Positions 21,883 through 35,693 are shown, numbered from the stretch's first letter. The stretch: DNA of 64,000 bases from Desulfobulbus elongatus DSM 2908 (GCF_000621145.1 NZ_JHZB01000010.1:1-64000); one strand, 5' to 3'. Notes: generated by a model not told the origin, from the letters alone. Numbers and translations are program-made.

Positions 21883-22851
21883 ATGAAACGAATACTCTCA
21901 GGCATCCAACCCTCGGGCAAACTGCATATCGGCAACTATTTCGGTATGATGCAGCCCATGATCCGTCACGTGGAGTCGGCGGATCTCTATGTGTTCATCG
22001 TCGATCTCCACGCCCTGACCTCGGTGCAGGACCGCGACCGGCTGCGCCAGGGCACCCTCGAGGCCGCCGCCGACTTTCTGGCCCTGGGCCTCGACCCGGA
22101 CCGCTGCACCTTCTGGGTGCAGTCGGATGTGCCGGAGGTCTGCGAGCTGACCTGGATGCTGTCCGTGCTCACCCCCATGGGGCTTTTGGAACGCTGCCAT
22201 GCCTACAAGGACAAGGTGGCCAAGAACATCCCGGCCAGTCACGGCCTGTTTTCCTATCCAGTGCTGATGGCCGCCGACATCCTGCTCTATCAGGCGCAGC
22301 GGGTGCCGGTGGGCAAGGATCAGAAGCAGCATGTCGAGGTGGCCCGGGACATCGCCATCCGCTTCAACAACACCTACGGCGAGACCTTCGTGATCCCGGA
22401 GCCGGAGATCAGCGAGAGCACGGCCATCGTCCCCGGTCTCGACGGCCAGAAGATGTCCAAATCCTACGACAACACCATCCCCATTTTCCTCGACGAAAAG
22501 GCGTTGCGCAAGCGGGTGATGGCCATCCAGACCGACGCCACTCCGGTGGAGGCGCCCAAGAACCCGGACACCTGCAACCTCTACGCCCTGCTCAAGCTGT
22601 TCGCGCCGCCGGAGAAGATGCGCGAGGTGCATGATCTCTACGTGAACGGGGGGGCTGCCTACGGCTATCTCAAGCAGGACCTGTTCGAACTGATCAACGA
22701 CTATTTTGCCCCGGCCCGGGCCAAGAAACAGGAACTGCTCGCCAACCCCGACCATCTGCGTCAGGTGCTGGCCAAGGGCGCGGAAAAGGCCCGCGCCAAG
22801 GCGATGGCGACCCTGGAGTTGGCGCGGGACCGGATGGGGCTCACGTACTGA
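21883..22851 (+). CDS. trpS: Tryptophanyl-tRNA synthetase
   Basis: Class I aminoacyl-tRNA synthetase of 322 residues. It starts [12 protein letters not shown] with the HIGH-like H-I-G-N and has K-M-S-K-S at the ATP site, typical of TrpS. I chose the ATG at 21883 because homologues begin there; an in-frame ATG at 21847 adds 12 residues without support. No clear SD is seen at either start. A bidirectional terminator follows. Confidence 0.95.
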   Translation: MKRILSGIQPSGKLHIGNYFGMMQPMIRHVESADLYVFIVDLHALTSVQDRDRLRQGTLEAAADFLALGLDPDRCTFWVQSDVPEVCELTWMLSVLTPMGLLERCHAYKDKVAKNIPASHGLFSYPVLMAADILLYQAQRVPVGKDQKQHVEVARDIAIRFNNTYGETFVIPEPEISESTAIVPGLDGQKMSKSYDNTIPIFLDEKALRKRVMAIQTDATPVEAPKNPDTCNLYALLKLFAPPEKMREVHDLYVNGGAAYGYLKQDLFELINDYFAPARAKKQELLANPDHLRQVLAKGAEKARAKAMATLELARDRMGLTY

Positions 22852-22893
22852 AAAGAGATGGTGCGGGCCGCGCCTGCAAGCCGGTTGCGGCAA

Positions 22894-22937
22894 GACAATA
22901 AAAAAGGCGGGGACTGCTCCCCGCCTTTTTTATTGTC
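22894..22937. terminator. Bidirectional intrinsic terminator between trpS and the PPIase gene
   Basis: A 20-bp perfect inverted repeat with a 4-base loop. A G+C core is flanked by A6 on one side and T6 on the other, so it can end transcripts from both convergent genes. Confidence 0.93.
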
Positions 22938-22952
22938 CGATGATGCGAGCGA

Positions 22953-23990
22953 TCAGAAACTGACCAGCTCGACGTCGAAGACCAGCCAGGCATTGGGCGG
23001 GATGACGCCGCCCGCGCCCCGCTCGCCATAGGCCAGCTCGGGCGGGATGATCAGGGTCCGCTTTTCGCCTTTCGTCATCTGGCTCAAGGCCTCGTCCCAG
23101 CCGCGGATGACCCGGCCGGTGCCCACCGGGAAGGCGATGGGCTCGCCCCGGTCGTAGGAACTGTCGAACTTGCGGTTACCGAGCAGCAGTCGGCCGGTGT
23201 AATGGGCCTTGATCATGGTGCCGGCGGAGGGCGGCTGGCCTTCGCCCTTCTGCTCGATCTGGGAATAGAGACCGGAATCGCTCCGCACGGCCTTGGGCCA
23301 TTGCTCCCTGATCATTTTCCTGATTTTTTCTTCCTGCGCCTTCAGCGCATTGGCCTCCCGATCCTTGGTGGCGGCGAGGGCGGCATCGAAGGCGGCCTGA
23401 TCGGTCTTGAAGGTTTCCGCCTCCTTGCCGACGCGAATGATGGTGATTTCCTTGATGGTATCTCCCTTGTCGATCTTGTTGACCACGTCCTGGCCCTCCA
23501 CCACCCGGCCGAAGACGGTGTGCCGGTCGTCGAGGTGCGGCGTGGCGACATGGGTGATGAAGAACTGGCTGCCGTTGGTGTCGGGACCGGCATTGGCCAT
23601 GGAAAGCACGCCGGGGCCGTCATGCCGCAGGCTCGGGTTGAATTCGTCGGGAAAGGTATAGCCGGGACCGCCGGTGCCGGTCCCCAGGGGGCAGCCGCCC
23701 TGGATCATGAAGTTGGCGATCACCCGGTGGAAGGTCAGGCCGTTGTAGAACGGGGAACCGATCGGTTTGCTGCTGCCGCCCAGGTGCAGGGTGCCCTGTG
23801 CCAGACCGACGAAGTTGATGACCGTCAGCGGAGTTTTGTGGTAGTGGAGCCTGACCAGGATGTCGCCCTTGCTGGTGGCGATGTTGGCATACAGTCCGTC
23901 TTTCATCTTTTTTTCCTCGGCTGAAAATGCTGGATGTCCGGAACAGAAAAGCAGCACGGGCAGAAACAGGAGGACAAGCACTCTGTTCAT
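22953..23990 (-). CDS. Exported peptidyl-prolyl isomerase, cyclophilin-FKBP fusion
   Basis: A 345-residue protein joining two unrelated PPIase families. After a signal peptide (hydrophobic residues about 4-18, cleavage near F-S-A) comes a cyclophilin domain (about 30-185) with F-H-R-V-I, M-I-Q-G-G and S-Q-F-F-I-T. A charged, probably helical linker follows (about 190-235), then an FKBP domain (about 245-345) with [18 protein letters not shown] and the V-F-D-V-E-L end. It probably folds periplasmic or outer-membrane proteins. The ATG at 23990 has GGAG 7 bases upstream; the open frame continues further upstream without homology. Confidence 0.9.
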   Translation of the reverse strand: MNRVLVLLFLPVLLFCSGHPAFSAEEKKMKDGLYANIATSKGDILVRLHYHKTPLTVINFVGLAQGTLHLGGSSKPIGSPFYNGLTFHRVIANFMIQGGCPLGTGTGGPGYTFPDEFNPSLRHDGPGVLSMANAGPDTNGSQFFITHVATPHLDDRHTVFGRVVEGQDVVNKIDKGDTIKEITIIRVGKEAETFKTDQAAFDAALAATKDREANALKAQEEKIRKMIREQWPKAVRSDSGLYSQIEQKGEGQPPSAGTMIKAHYTGRLLLGNRKFDSSYDRGEPIAFPVGTGRVIRGWDEALSQMTKGEKRTLIIPPELAYGERGAGGVIPPNAWLVFDVELVSF

Positions 23991-24218
23991 TGAAAGTCTC
24001 CGGTGGTACTTTTTGGGGTGTCCGGCCATGGGGAACTCCGCGTCTCGGAACCCACGGGACAGAAAAAGAGGGCGTTTCCGGGCGCGGAACATCGGTGTCG
24101 CGATTTCGTGCGAAAACGGCAATCAGGGGCCTGCTTACAAAGCCGGCGATGCCTTGTCAATGAAAATGAGGGCTGGGAGCGCCCCGCCGGGGCTGTCGAC
24201 AAGGGCATGGGCAGGTGT

Positions 24219-25373
24219 TCAGAGGCGATGGCGGCGGTGGAGGAGCACCGAGGCGCACAGGGCCGCGGCCAGCAGCGCGACGGCCACGCCTCCGGCCAGT
24301 CCGGTCCGGCCGCTGGTCAGCAGTTCGCCGCCCAGCAGGGTGCCGCCGGCCTGACCGAGGTACACCACCGAGGTGTTCAGCGAGGTCGAGGCCGAGGCGG
24401 CCATCGGATCGGCCTCGATCAGGCGGGCCTGCTGCGCGGCGATGGCCGGGCTCATGCCCATGCCCCAGACGAACAGGGTCGCGCCGGTCAGCGTCAGCAG
24501 GGTGGGTTCGCTGATCCAGCAGATCAGACCGGCCAGGATGACGGCGAGAAACGAACTCACCGTGGCACGGACCCCCAGCAGGCCGACCACTTTGGTGGCG
24601 GTGGCGGTGCCCAGGATGCTGGCACCGCCATAGATGGCCAGAAGCAGGGCCATGGTCGGCGGATCGGGGGTCAGCCTGGTGGTGAGCTCGAATACGATAT
24701 AGGGGTACTTGATGTACTGGCCGGCAATGGCCAGGCAGGAGACGGCGAGGATGGCCCAGATTTTGCCTGAGGCGAACACCTTGCCCCAGGCGGCCACCGG
24801 GAGGCGATGGGCCTGCAGGCCGCGCGGCAGGGTGATGCAAACGGCGCCGGCCGCCAAAGCGCAGGCGGCGGCCAGAAGCAGATAGGCCGTTTTCCAGTCG
24901 GCCAGCGAACCGATCAGGTTGATCAGCGGGATGCCGATGGCCGAGGCCAGGGACCAGCCGAGAAAGATGAAGGTGATGGCGCTGGCCCTGCGTTCGGCCG
25001 GAATGAACAGGGACACGGCGCTGGCCGCTTGCGGCGTGAAGCAGGCCACGGCCGGGATCATGAGCAGACGGATCGCCAGCAGTGCGTCGAAGTCCGTCAC
25101 CAGGGCCGAGCTGAAATGGCCGAGGGCAAACAGCACCAGGGCGCCGGTCAGCAGATGGCGGCGGTCCAGCGGATTGAACAGAAAGGCGAGCAGCGGCGAG
25201 ACGAGGCAGAGCAAGGCGCCGCCGTAGGCCAGCATGGTGCCGACGGTGGCGGCGTCGACGCGGAAGGCCTGGCCCAGGTCGTTGATCAGGGCGGCGGGCG
25301 CCAGGACGCCGCAACCTATGACGAAATTGCCGGCGAGCAGGGTCCAGAGCGTGGCGGAGTGGGGAAGCCGCAT
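24219..25373 (-). CDS. Major facilitator superfamily transporter (DHA1-like)
   Basis: An integral inner-membrane protein of 384 residues with about 12 hydrophobic segments and short loops. A weak motif A equivalent (F-N-P-L-D-R-R) lies between helices 2 and 3. It looks like the AraJ/YdhP branch of drug or sugar efflux proteins. The substrate cannot be inferred. It is flanked by the PPIase gene (228 bp gap) and, divergently, waaA. No regulator is adjacent and its SD is weak. Confidence 0.82.
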   Translation of the reverse strand: MRLPHSATLWTLLAGNFVIGCGVLAPAALINDLGQAFRVDAATVGTMLAYGGALLCLVSPLLAFLFNPLDRRHLLTGALVLFALGHFSSALVTDFDALLAIRLLMIPAVACFTPQAASAVSLFIPAERRASAITFIFLGWSLASAIGIPLINLIGSLADWKTAYLLLAAACALAAGAVCITLPRGLQAHRLPVAAWGKVFASGKIWAILAVSCLAIAGQYIKYPYIVFELTTRLTPDPPTMALLLAIYGGASILGTATATKVVGLLGVRATVSSFLAVILAGLICWISEPTLLTLTGATLFVWGMGMSPAIAAQQARLIEADPMAASASTSLNTSVVYLGQAGGTLLGGELLTSGRTGLAGGVAVALLAAALCASVLLHRRHRL

Positions 25374-25558
25374 GGTCGACGGGCGTTACGGGAAAGATTG
25401 CGCGGTCATGTGTCGGGGGACGGCCCGGTTGCCGTCGGACCCCGATGGCCGACGACGACAATAGGCCCTCCGTCGGCCGGGCGCAACAGGAATCGAACCG
25501 ACCCTGCCGCCGGCAGGACGGCCTGCTCCCTGCCGGGCCGCTCTCTCGGCAAACAGGC

Positions 25559-25588
25559 TTGACTGCATAGGGGCTTCCCGGTTATATA
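25559..25588 (+). promoter_or_regulatory. Candidate sigma-70 promoter for waaA
   Basis: TTGACT at 25559-25564 and TATATA at 25583-25588 with an 18-base spacer, in an A+T-rich patch between divergent genes. The predicted transcription start is near 25595, which supports the waaA start at 25639 over the upstream GTG at 25600. Confidence 0.55.
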
Positions 25589-25638
25589 AATAAATTTTTG
25601 TGCCGACGAAACAGAATTGCGGGAGGGGCAGGGGAACC

Positions 25639-26919
25639 GTGCTGCACCAATTGTACAGTGGTCTGGGCGCGGGGCTGTATCCGCTGCTGGTCCTCCTCCG
25701 GCCCCTGATCGAGGCGATCGGCGGCCGGTTCGCCTACGGAATCGGACAGCGGCTGGGCCGGTATCCCGAGATAGCGTCCGTGGCCCGCCCTGGCGTCCGG
25801 ACCGTGTGGCTGCACGCCTCGTCCGTGGGTGAGGTCCAGGCGGCCATCATTCTGGCCCATGCCCTGCTCGATACCGCAATCGATGTCAGCATCGTGGTCA
25901 GTTCGACCACCGAGCAAGGACACCGGCTGGCCAGCAGCAGGCTGCCCGCGGCCACCTGCATCCTGGCGCCGCTCGATCTGCCCCAGGCGGTGCGCCGAGC
26001 CCTGCGGGCGGTGCGGCCGGATTGCTACCTGTGTCTTGAAACCGAACTCTGGCCGGTCATGCTCACCGAGGTCAGGCAGGCGGGTATCCCCATGCTGCTG
26101 CTCAACGGCCGCATCTCGCAGCGATCCTTCCGCCGCTACCGGCGCATTCGGGGATTCCTGGCTCCGCTGCTGGACGGTTTTCGCCAGGTGGCGGTTATCA
26201 GCGAGGCGGACCGCGAGCGGTATGCGGCGCTGGGGGTGCCGGCAGCGCGCATCTGGGTCTGCGGCAATTTGAAGAACGACATGGAGGCAAGGTCGCCGGA
26301 CCAGGTCCGGGCGGCCAACCGCCGGCGGCTTGGCGTGGATGCCGAGCGGGTTTTTCTCTGCGGCTCGACCCATGAAGGCGAAGAGGAACAACTGCTGGAG
26401 GTTTTCCGTGCCCTGGCGGCGCGGGGGCCGGCGGTTTGGGTGATCGCGCCCCGGCATCTCGAGCGGCTTCCCGCGGTGGCAGCCCTGCTCCGTCGGGCCG
26501 GGATGGCGTTCGACCTCTTCTCCGCCCTGGCGGCCCAGGGGCGCCGCGCCAACGTCGTCGTAGTCGATACCATGGGCGATCTGGCCGATCTCTACGCCGG
26601 CGGCGATTATGTCTTTTGCGGCGGCAGTCTGGTGGACCGGGGCGGGCACAATATCGTCGAGGCGGCCCGTTGGGGGCGGGCGGTCTATTTCGGGCCCCAC
26701 ATGAAGGATTTTCAGGATGCGGCCGACACGCTCGTCCAGGCGGGCGGCGGGTTCCGGGTCGCCGACGCCCGGGAACTGACCGCCCTGCTCCTTGCCCATG
26801 TGGACGCCCCGGACGAGTACGCGACGGCCTGCGCCCGTGCCGCCGACATGGCCGCCGGCCAGCGGGGAGCGGTCGCCCGGCAGGCGGCGTTGGTGCGCGA
26901 GGTCTTGGCGGCCCGCTGA
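25639..26919 (+). CDS. waaA: 3-deoxy-D-manno-octulosonic acid (Kdo) transferase
   Basis: Adds Kdo to lipid A precursor at the inner membrane, a core step of lipopolysaccharide synthesis. The 426 residues have an N-terminal membrane anchor (about 5-25), the V-W-L-H-A-S-S-V-G-E-V motif with the catalytic glutamate near residue 65, L-E-T-E-L-W-P, N-G-R-I-S, and a C-terminal GT-B domain with C-G-S-T-H-E-G-E and G-G-S-L-V-x-x-G-G-H-N. I prefer GTG at 25639 (M-L-H-Q-L-Y-S) because a purine-rich SD precedes it; GTG at 25600 is the alternative. Confidence 0.93.
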   Translation: MLHQLYSGLGAGLYPLLVLLRPLIEAIGGRFAYGIGQRLGRYPEIASVARPGVRTVWLHASSVGEVQAAIILAHALLDTAIDVSIVVSSTTEQGHRLASSRLPAATCILAPLDLPQAVRRALRAVRPDCYLCLETELWPVMLTEVRQAGIPMLLLNGRISQRSFRRYRRIRGFLAPLLDGFRQVAVISEADRERYAALGVPAARIWVCGNLKNDMEARSPDQVRAANRRRLGVDAERVFLCGSTHEGEEEQLLEVFRALAARGPAVWVIAPRHLERLPAVAALLRRAGMAFDLFSALAAQGRRANVVVVDTMGDLADLYAGGDYVFCGGSLVDRGGHNIVEAARWGRAVYFGPHMKDFQDAADTLVQAGGGFRVADARELTALLLAHVDAPDEYATACARAADMAAGQRGAVARQAALVREVLAAR

Positions 26920-27061
26920 CGGGATACGCCGGTTTTTTCCGTCACTTCTTGGCTGGGACACGAACCATGCTTACTCTAATGACCAGCGCGGTCGTGATGC
27001 CGCATGCCACCCGGTGGCCCCGCATGATCGACTCCTTCTGCATTTTCAGGATACCAACACG

Positions 27062-28171
27062 ATGAAAGCATTGATCGGACTTGAAGACGGCACGGTGATG
27101 ACCGCCCGATCCTTTACCGGACCGGGTGAGGCCGTGGGCGAAATAGTGTTCAACACCAGCATGAGCGGCTATCAGGAGGTGTTGACCGATCCTTCCTATA
27201 CCGGCCAACTGGTGACCATGACCTATCCCCTGATCGGGAATTACGGCGTCAATCCGGAGGACATGGAATCCTCGGGTGTGCATCCGCGCGCCTTCCTCGT
27301 CCGCGAGTACCAGGACCGGCCCAGCAACTACCGGGCCACCGGCACCCTGGCCGACTTCCTCAAGCAGTACGGGGTGCTGGGGGTCGAGGGCCTCGATACC
27401 CGCATGCTGACCCGGAAAATCAGGACCACCGGCGCGATGAAGGCCCTGGTCACCACCGAGGACCTCGATCCGCAATCCGTGGTGCGCCGCGCCCGCGAAT
27501 GGGTGGGCCTGGTCGGCCGCGACATGGTGGCGCGGGTGGCCTGCGCCACGAGCTACCGCTGGGAGAACAACGGGCTGGTGCCGGCGGGCGACTTCCCCGA
27601 AGGTGCCGGTTTCAAGGTGATTGCTTTCGATTGCGGCATCAAATACAATCAGTTGCGTCTTCTGACCCGCAAGGGCTGCCGAGTACTGGTGGTGCCGGCC
27701 ACCACCTCGGCCGAAGAGGTGCTGGCCCTGCGGCCGCACGGCGTCTTTCTTTCCAACGGTCCCGGCGACCCGGCCGGGGTGCGGGGCGTGGTCGGCAACA
27801 TCCGGAAAATGCTCGGCAAACTGCCGATCTTCGGCATCTGCCTGGGGCATCAGATGCTGGGCCTGGCCTACGGCGGCACCACCTACAAGCTCAAATTCGG
27901 TCATCGGGGCGGCAACCAGCCGGTCAAGGACCTGATCACCGGCAAGGTGGAGATCACCTCGCAGAATCACGGCTTCTGCGTCGATCCGACCAGCCTGCCT
28001 AAGAGCGTCGAAGTGACCCACATCAATCTGAACGACGGCAGCCTGGAAGGCATGCGCCATCGGGAATGGCCGGTCTTTTCGGTCCAGTACCACCCCGAAT
28101 ACGCGCCCGGTCCCCACGATGCCGAATATCTGTTTGACCGGTTCATGCAACTGATGGAGCAGGCGGGCTGA
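27062..28171 (+). CDS. carA: Carbamoyl-phosphate synthase small (glutaminase) subunit
   Basis: Hydrolyses glutamine and passes ammonia to CarB for carbamoyl phosphate, used for arginine and pyrimidine synthesis. The 369 residues begin with the CarA-specific E-D-G-T-V domain including [14 protein letters not shown]. The C-terminal class I amidotransferase has the nucleophile Cys260 in G-I-C-L-G-H-Q and the catalytic His-Glu in Y-H-P-E. CAGGA precedes the ATG. The open frame extends upstream but homology starts at 27062. carB follows after 26 bp. Confidence 0.97.
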   Translation: MKALIGLEDGTVMTARSFTGPGEAVGEIVFNTSMSGYQEVLTDPSYTGQLVTMTYPLIGNYGVNPEDMESSGVHPRAFLVREYQDRPSNYRATGTLADFLKQYGVLGVEGLDTRMLTRKIRTTGAMKALVTTEDLDPQSVVRRAREWVGLVGRDMVARVACATSYRWENNGLVPAGDFPEGAGFKVIAFDCGIKYNQLRLLTRKGCRVLVVPATTSAEEVLALRPHGVFLSNGPGDPAGVRGVVGNIRKMLGKLPIFGICLGHQMLGLAYGGTTYKLKFGHRGGNQPVKDLITGKVEITSQNHGFCVDPTSLPKSVEVTHINLNDGSLEGMRHREWPVFSVQYHPEYAPGPHDAEYLFDRFMQLMEQAG

Positions 28172-28197
28172 GCGCCCGGCGAAAAGGAAGAGAGACC

Positions 28198-31422
<3,225 letters not shown>

Positions 31423-31528
31423 GAAAAGATCGTTGTTATAGAGTGCATTATTCAATTGACAACAAAGCGATACGCCCAAAGGGCCTCTGCTGTTCCTGTG
31501 GGCATGACAACTGAGTGGAGACGTTTTT

Positions 31529-33373
31529 TTGAATACCTTTTATAAGAATCTCAGTATGTGGCTGGTCATCGGTCTGACGATGATTCTGCTCTTCCAACTG
31601 TTCAACAAACCGCAAAGCCAGAGCAATTCGATCACCTACAGCGAGTTCTGGGCCAATGTCGAGAACGGCGCGGTCAACAAGGTCAGCATCCAGGGAACGG
31701 AAATCACCGGCATCGACAAGGATGGCCGTCCGTTCAAGACCGTGGCCCCAGACGACACCGGCCTGATCCCCATGCTGCGGGAATCGGATGTCGACATCCA
31801 GGTGAAGAAACCCGAGGAAACCCCCTGGTATCTGACCATCTTCATCTCTTGGTTCCCGATGCTGCTCCTGATCGGGGTGTGGATTTTCTTCATGCGCCAG
31901 ATGCAGATGGGCGGCAAGGGCGGGGCCTTGTCCTTTGGCAAGACCAGGGCCAAGTTGCAGGCCGAGGGCGAGGTCAAGGTCACCTTCAAGGATGTGGCCG
32001 GGATCGACGAGGCCAAGGCGGAGCTGGAAGAGATCATCGATTTTCTCCGCGATCCGCAGAAATTCACCAAGCTGGGCGGCCGCATCCCCAAGGGCGTGCT
32101 CCTGGCCGGCTCGCCCGGCACGGGCAAGACCTTGCTGGCCCGGGCCATCGCCGGCGAGGCCGGGGTGCCGTTCTTTACTATCTCCGGCTCCGATTTCGTC
32201 GAGATGTTCGTCGGCGTGGGCGCCTCGCGGGTGCGCGACCTGTTCAGCCAGGGCAAGAAGAACGCCCCCTGCATCATCTTCATCGACGAGATCGACGCGG
32301 TCGGCCGGCATCGCGGCGCCGGGCTGGGCGGCGGTCACGACGAGCGCGAGCAGACCTTGAACCAGTTGCTGGTGGAGATGGACGGCTTCGAGGGCAACGA
32401 CGGCGTCATCATCATCGCCGCCACCAACCGGCCCGACGTCCTCGACCCGGCCCTGCTGCGGCCCGGCCGGTTCGACCGCCAGGTGGTGGTGCCCGTACCC
32501 GACGTCAAGGGGCGGGAGATGATTCTCGATATCTACGGCAAGAAGACCAAACTGGCCACCGATGTCGACATGGCGGTGATCGCCCGCGGCACCCCCGGAT
32601 TCTCGGGGGCGGATCTGGAAAACCTGGTCAACGAGGCCGCCCTGATGGCCGCCCGGGAGAACAAGGACGAGGTCGACGCCGCCATGCTGGAGCGGGCCAA
32701 AGACAAGGTGATGATGGGCGCGGAGCGCAAATCCATGATCATCAGCCCCAGGGAAAAGGAGATCACCGCCTATCACGAGGCCGGCCACGCCCTGGTGGCG
32801 CGGCTTCTGCCCGGCACCGACCCGATTCACAAGGTGACGATCATCCCCCGCGGCCGGGCTCTCGGCCTGACCATGCAGCTGCCCATGGACGAGAAATACA
32901 CCCATGCCCGCGGCTATCTGCTCAACTCGATAGCCATTCTCTTCGGCGGCCGGGTGGCGGAAAAGCTGGTCTTCAACGAGATCACCACCGGCGCCGGCAA
33001 CGACATCGAACGGGCCAGCGAACTGGCGCGCAAGATGGTCTGCGAGTGGGGCATGAGCGACGAACTCGGACCGCTCGCCTACGGCAAGAAGGAGGAGCAC
33101 ATCTTCCTCGGCCGCGAGATCGCCCAGCACCGCGACTACAGCGAGCTGACCGCGCAGAAGATCGATGATGCGGTCAAGCAGATCATCGTCGAGGCCAACG
33201 ACAAGGTCACCCGGCTGCTTCAGGAGAACATGGACATTCTCAAGGCCATCGCCGACGAGTTGCTGGAGCGGGAGACCATCATGCTTGAGGACATGGACCG
33301 GATCATCGCGAATCTCCGGGGCGAGCCGGCCGGCGAGCAGGCAGAGGAGGCGACGACAACCGCCGCAGCCTGA
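31529..33373 (+). CDS. ftsH: ATP-dependent zinc metalloprotease FtsH
   Basis: Inner-membrane AAA+ protease for misfolded membrane and short-lived regulatory proteins. The 614 residues have two N-terminal membrane helices (about 9-27 and 104-124), Walker A in A-G-S-P-G-T-G-K-T near 195, the second region of homology, and the zinc site H-E-A-G-H at 416-420. It starts with a rare TTG at 31529, preceded by GTGGAG; homologous proteins begin with the same F-Y-K-N-L segment, so the next ATG (31556) is less likely. ftsH-folP adjacency is common in proteobacteria. Confidence 0.96.
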   Translation: MNTFYKNLSMWLVIGLTMILLFQLFNKPQSQSNSITYSEFWANVENGAVNKVSIQGTEITGIDKDGRPFKTVAPDDTGLIPMLRESDVDIQVKKPEETPWYLTIFISWFPMLLLIGVWIFFMRQMQMGGKGGALSFGKTRAKLQAEGEVKVTFKDVAGIDEAKAELEEIIDFLRDPQKFTKLGGRIPKGVLLAGSPGTGKTLLARAIAGEAGVPFFTISGSDFVEMFVGVGASRVRDLFSQGKKNAPCIIFIDEIDAVGRHRGAGLGGGHDEREQTLNQLLVEMDGFEGNDGVIIIAATNRPDVLDPALLRPGRFDRQVVVPVPDVKGREMILDIYGKKTKLATDVDMAVIARGTPGFSGADLENLVNEAALMAARENKDEVDAAMLERAKDKVMMGAERKSMIISPREKEITAYHEAGHALVARLLPGTDPIHKVTIIPRGRALGLTMQLPMDEKYTHARGYLLNSIAILFGGRVAEKLVFNEITTGAGNDIERASELARKMVCEWGMSDELGPLAYGKKEEHIFLGREIAQHRDYSELTAQKIDDAVKQIIVEANDKVTRLLQENMDILKAIADELLERETIMLEDMDRIIANLRGEPAGEQAEEATTTAAA

Positions 33374-33397
33374 GCAAGGGCAACGAAGAACCACCCG

Positions 33398-33433
33398 AGG
33401 TGGGACGTCTGGAAGATGGCGCCCACCTTTTTT
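33398..33433 (+). terminator. Hairpin with T-run between ftsH and folP
   Basis: AGGTGGG (33398-33404) pairs with CCCACCT (33422-33428), followed by six to seven T. It can act as a terminator or attenuator before folP. A competing short hairpin at 33391-33403 (CCACC-CGA-GGTGG) uses the same left arm. Confidence 0.65.
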
Positions 33434-33451
33434 GTTTGTTGGGAGGACCGC

Positions 33452-34276
33452 ATGCAACAACGCATCACCCTCATGGGCATTCTCAACGTCACCCCCGACT
33501 CCTTTTCCGACGGGGGCCGCTGGCTGAGCGAGTCGGCGCTGGAGACCCGGATCGAGCAGTTGCTCGCCGAAGGGGCGGACATCATCGATGTCGGCGGCGA
33601 ATCCACCCGGCCCTTTGCCGAGCCGGTGGGCGTTGCGGAGGAACTGCGCCGGGTGATTCCGGCCATTCGGAAGATACGGCAGCGCAGCAAGATCCCCATC
33701 TCCGTCGACACCACCAAGGCGGCCGTGGCCGGGGAAGCCATCGCGGCCGGGGCCACCATGATCAACGACATCTCCGCCCTGCGCCACGATCCGGCCATGA
33801 TCGAAGTGGCCCGGTCGTTCGCCGGCCCGGTGATCATCATGCACATGCAGGGTACACCCGGCGACATGCAGGTCGCCCCCCGCTACGGGGATGTTGTCGC
33901 GGAAATAAACGCCTTTTTTACGGAGCGGATCGACTGGCTGGAGCAAAACGGTGTCGACCGGTCACGCATCATCGTCGATCCCGGCATCGGCTTCGGCAAG
34001 ACCATGGAACACAATCTCGCCATTCTCCGCAACATCGCGGCCTTCAGACGCCATGGCTGCCCGGTACTGATCGGCCATTCGCGCAAATCCTTTCTGGGGC
34101 AGCTCCTTGGCGTTCCCACGGAGGAACGGGACTGGCCGACCGCCATGGTTTCCGCCTGTTGCGCCCGACAGGGAGCGGATATCCTACGGGTGCACGATGT
34201 CAGGAACACCGGTTACGCCGTGCGGCTGGCCCAGATCCTGGATTGTGGCGGGATGGCGGCCTCCTGCGTGGGATAG
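33452..34276 (+). CDS. folP: Dihydropteroate synthase
   Basis: Joins p-aminobenzoate to hydroxymethyl-dihydropterin pyrophosphate in folate synthesis and is the target of sulfonamides. The 274 residues have the pterin-binding signatures G-I-L-N-V-T-P-D-S-F-S-D-G-G and G-G-E-S-T-R-P, S-V-D-T-T-K, I-N-D-I-S, and G-x-S-R-K-S-F near the C-terminus. GGGAGG lies 6 bases before the ATG at 33452, which I prefer to an upstream in-frame ATG at 33416. Confidence 0.96.
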   Translation: MQQRITLMGILNVTPDSFSDGGRWLSESALETRIEQLLAEGADIIDVGGESTRPFAEPVGVAEELRRVIPAIRKIRQRSKIPISVDTTKAAVAGEAIAAGATMINDISALRHDPAMIEVARSFAGPVIIMHMQGTPGDMQVAPRYGDVVAEINAFFTERIDWLEQNGVDRSRIIVDPGIGFGKTMEHNLAILRNIAAFRRHGCPVLIGHSRKSFLGQLLGVPTEERDWPTAMVSACCARQGADILRVHDVRNTGYAVRLAQILDCGGMAASCVG

Positions 34277-34287
34277 CCTCATTTTTC

Positions 34288-34316
34288 TTGACAATACAAG
34301 GTGATTTGCTCTAAAT
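34288..34316 (+). promoter_or_regulatory. Candidate sigma-70 promoter for serA
   Basis: A perfect TTGACA at 34288-34293 sits 12 bp after the folP stop, with TCTAAA (34310-34315, 16-base spacer) or TAAATT (18-base spacer) as -10. The leader would be about 170 nt and contains a directly repeated GCCATGGCGAT at about 34387-34410. Confidence 0.5.
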
Positions 34317-34496
34317 TTTCGCGCTCTTGCCTGACGGCCCGGTTTGTATTGCCGGCTTTTTTCCCGGCGTGCACCCGGAATTGTGGGCCATGGCGATGCG
34401 CCATGGCGATCGCCGAAGGATGCCATGCCGGCAGGGCGGGGATACGTGAAACAGAGTGATTTTTCCTGAATTGACCACCACCACGAGGGTACCAAC

Positions 34497-35693
34497 ATGA
34501 AGCAGTTCAGAATCAGAACGATCAACGCCATTGCCAAAGAAGGATTGGCGCTGTTCAGCGACCGGTTCGCCGTCAGCCCCGAGGAGGGCAATCCGGAAGG
34601 CATTGTCGTGCGTAGCTCCAAGGTCGATCTTTCTTCCTATCCCGAGCTGCTGGCGGTGGCCCGGGCCGGTGCCGGCGTCAACAACATCCCGGTGGACGAG
34701 GCCACGGAAAAAGGCATCTGCGTGTTCAACACCCCCGGTGCCAACGCCAATGCGGTGGTGGAATTGGTGTACACCTCGCTGGGCATCTGGCTGCGCAATG
34801 TTGACAGGAGCATCGAGTTCTGTCAGGGACTGACCGGGATGACCGACGAGGAGATCAACCGCGAGGTGGAGGCCCGGAAAAAGAAATTCAAGGGCGAGGA
34901 GATGGCCGGCAAAACCATGGCAGTCATCGGCCTGGGCAAGATCGGTGTGGGCGTGGCCAATGCCGGCCTGCATCACGGCATGAAGGTGTTGGGCTTCGAC
35001 CCCTTTCCGGCCATGGATAACATTCACAACCTCGATCCCCGGGTCACCCTGGCCCGCTCCCGCAAGGAGGCCCTGGCCGACGCCGACTTCATTTCCGTCC
35101 ATATCCCGCTCAACAAGAATACTCGGGGCTATGTCACCTACAAGGATTTCCTCGAATTCGTCAAGGAAGGCACGGTGCTGATCAACTACGCCCGCGGCCC
35201 GGTGGTGGATGAGAACGCCGTCCTGGCGGTCCTGGAAAACGGGAAGCTCCGCGGCCACATCTCCGATTTTCCCTCGGTGAAGTTCATGGGGCACGAGAAG
35301 ATTCTGCTCACGCCACACCTGGGCGCATCCACCGCCGAATCCGAAGAAAACTGTGCCACCATGGCGGTTCGCGAGTTGAAGCACTATCTCGAGTTCGGCA
35401 ACATCGTCCACAGTGTCAACTTTCCCAACATCGAGACCATTCCCACCGTGGACGTGCATACCCGCCTGACCGTGATCAACCGCGACCAACCCGGCATGAT
35501 CGGCTTGATCAGCAATATCCTGGGCGCCGAGCACATCAACATCATGAACTACACCAATAAAAGCAACGGTACCGTGGGCTACAACATCATCGACTGTTCC
35601 GGGCCAGTGCCGGCAGAGGTGCAGCAGCAGATCGCGCAGCAGGAGGGGGTGCTGCGTGTCCGGGTGATTCCCTTGGAGATCCGGGGACGGTGA
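34497..35693 (+). CDS. serA: D-3-phosphoglycerate dehydrogenase with ACT domain
   Basis: First step of serine synthesis, oxidising 3-phosphoglycerate with NAD+. The 398 residues have the substrate domain with R-A-G-A-G-V-N-N-I, the NAD fold G-L-G-K-I-G, the H-I-P-L-N segment, catalytic Arg in N-Y-A-R-G-P-V-V-D-E, and the His in P-H-L-G-A-S-T. A C-terminal ACT domain (about 325-398) suggests serine feedback inhibition. The length fits the short ACT-type SerA of E. coli class. It has its own promoter candidate and is monocistronic. Confidence 0.93.
   Translation: MKQFRIRTINAIAKEGLALFSDRFAVSPEEGNPEGIVVRSSKVDLSSYPELLAVARAGAGVNNIPVDEATEKGICVFNTPGANANAVVELVYTSLGIWLRNVDRSIEFCQGLTGMTDEEINREVEARKKKFKGEEMAGKTMAVIGLGKIGVGVANAGLHHGMKVLGFDPFPAMDNIHNLDPRVTLARSRKEALADADFISVHIPLNKNTRGYVTYKDFLEFVKEGTVLINYARGPVVDENAVLAVLENGKLRGHISDFPSVKFMGHEKILLTPHLGASTAESEENCATMAVRELKHYLEFGNIVHSVNFPNIETIPTVDVHTRLTVINRDQPGMIGLISNILGAEHINIMNYTNKSNGTVGYNIIDCSGPVPAEVQQQIAQQEGVLRVRVIPLEIRGR

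Noticed and set aside
31456-31484. TTGACA upstream of ftsH as a promoter
   Set aside because: No acceptable -10 exists at 15-19 bases, so the match is probably chance.
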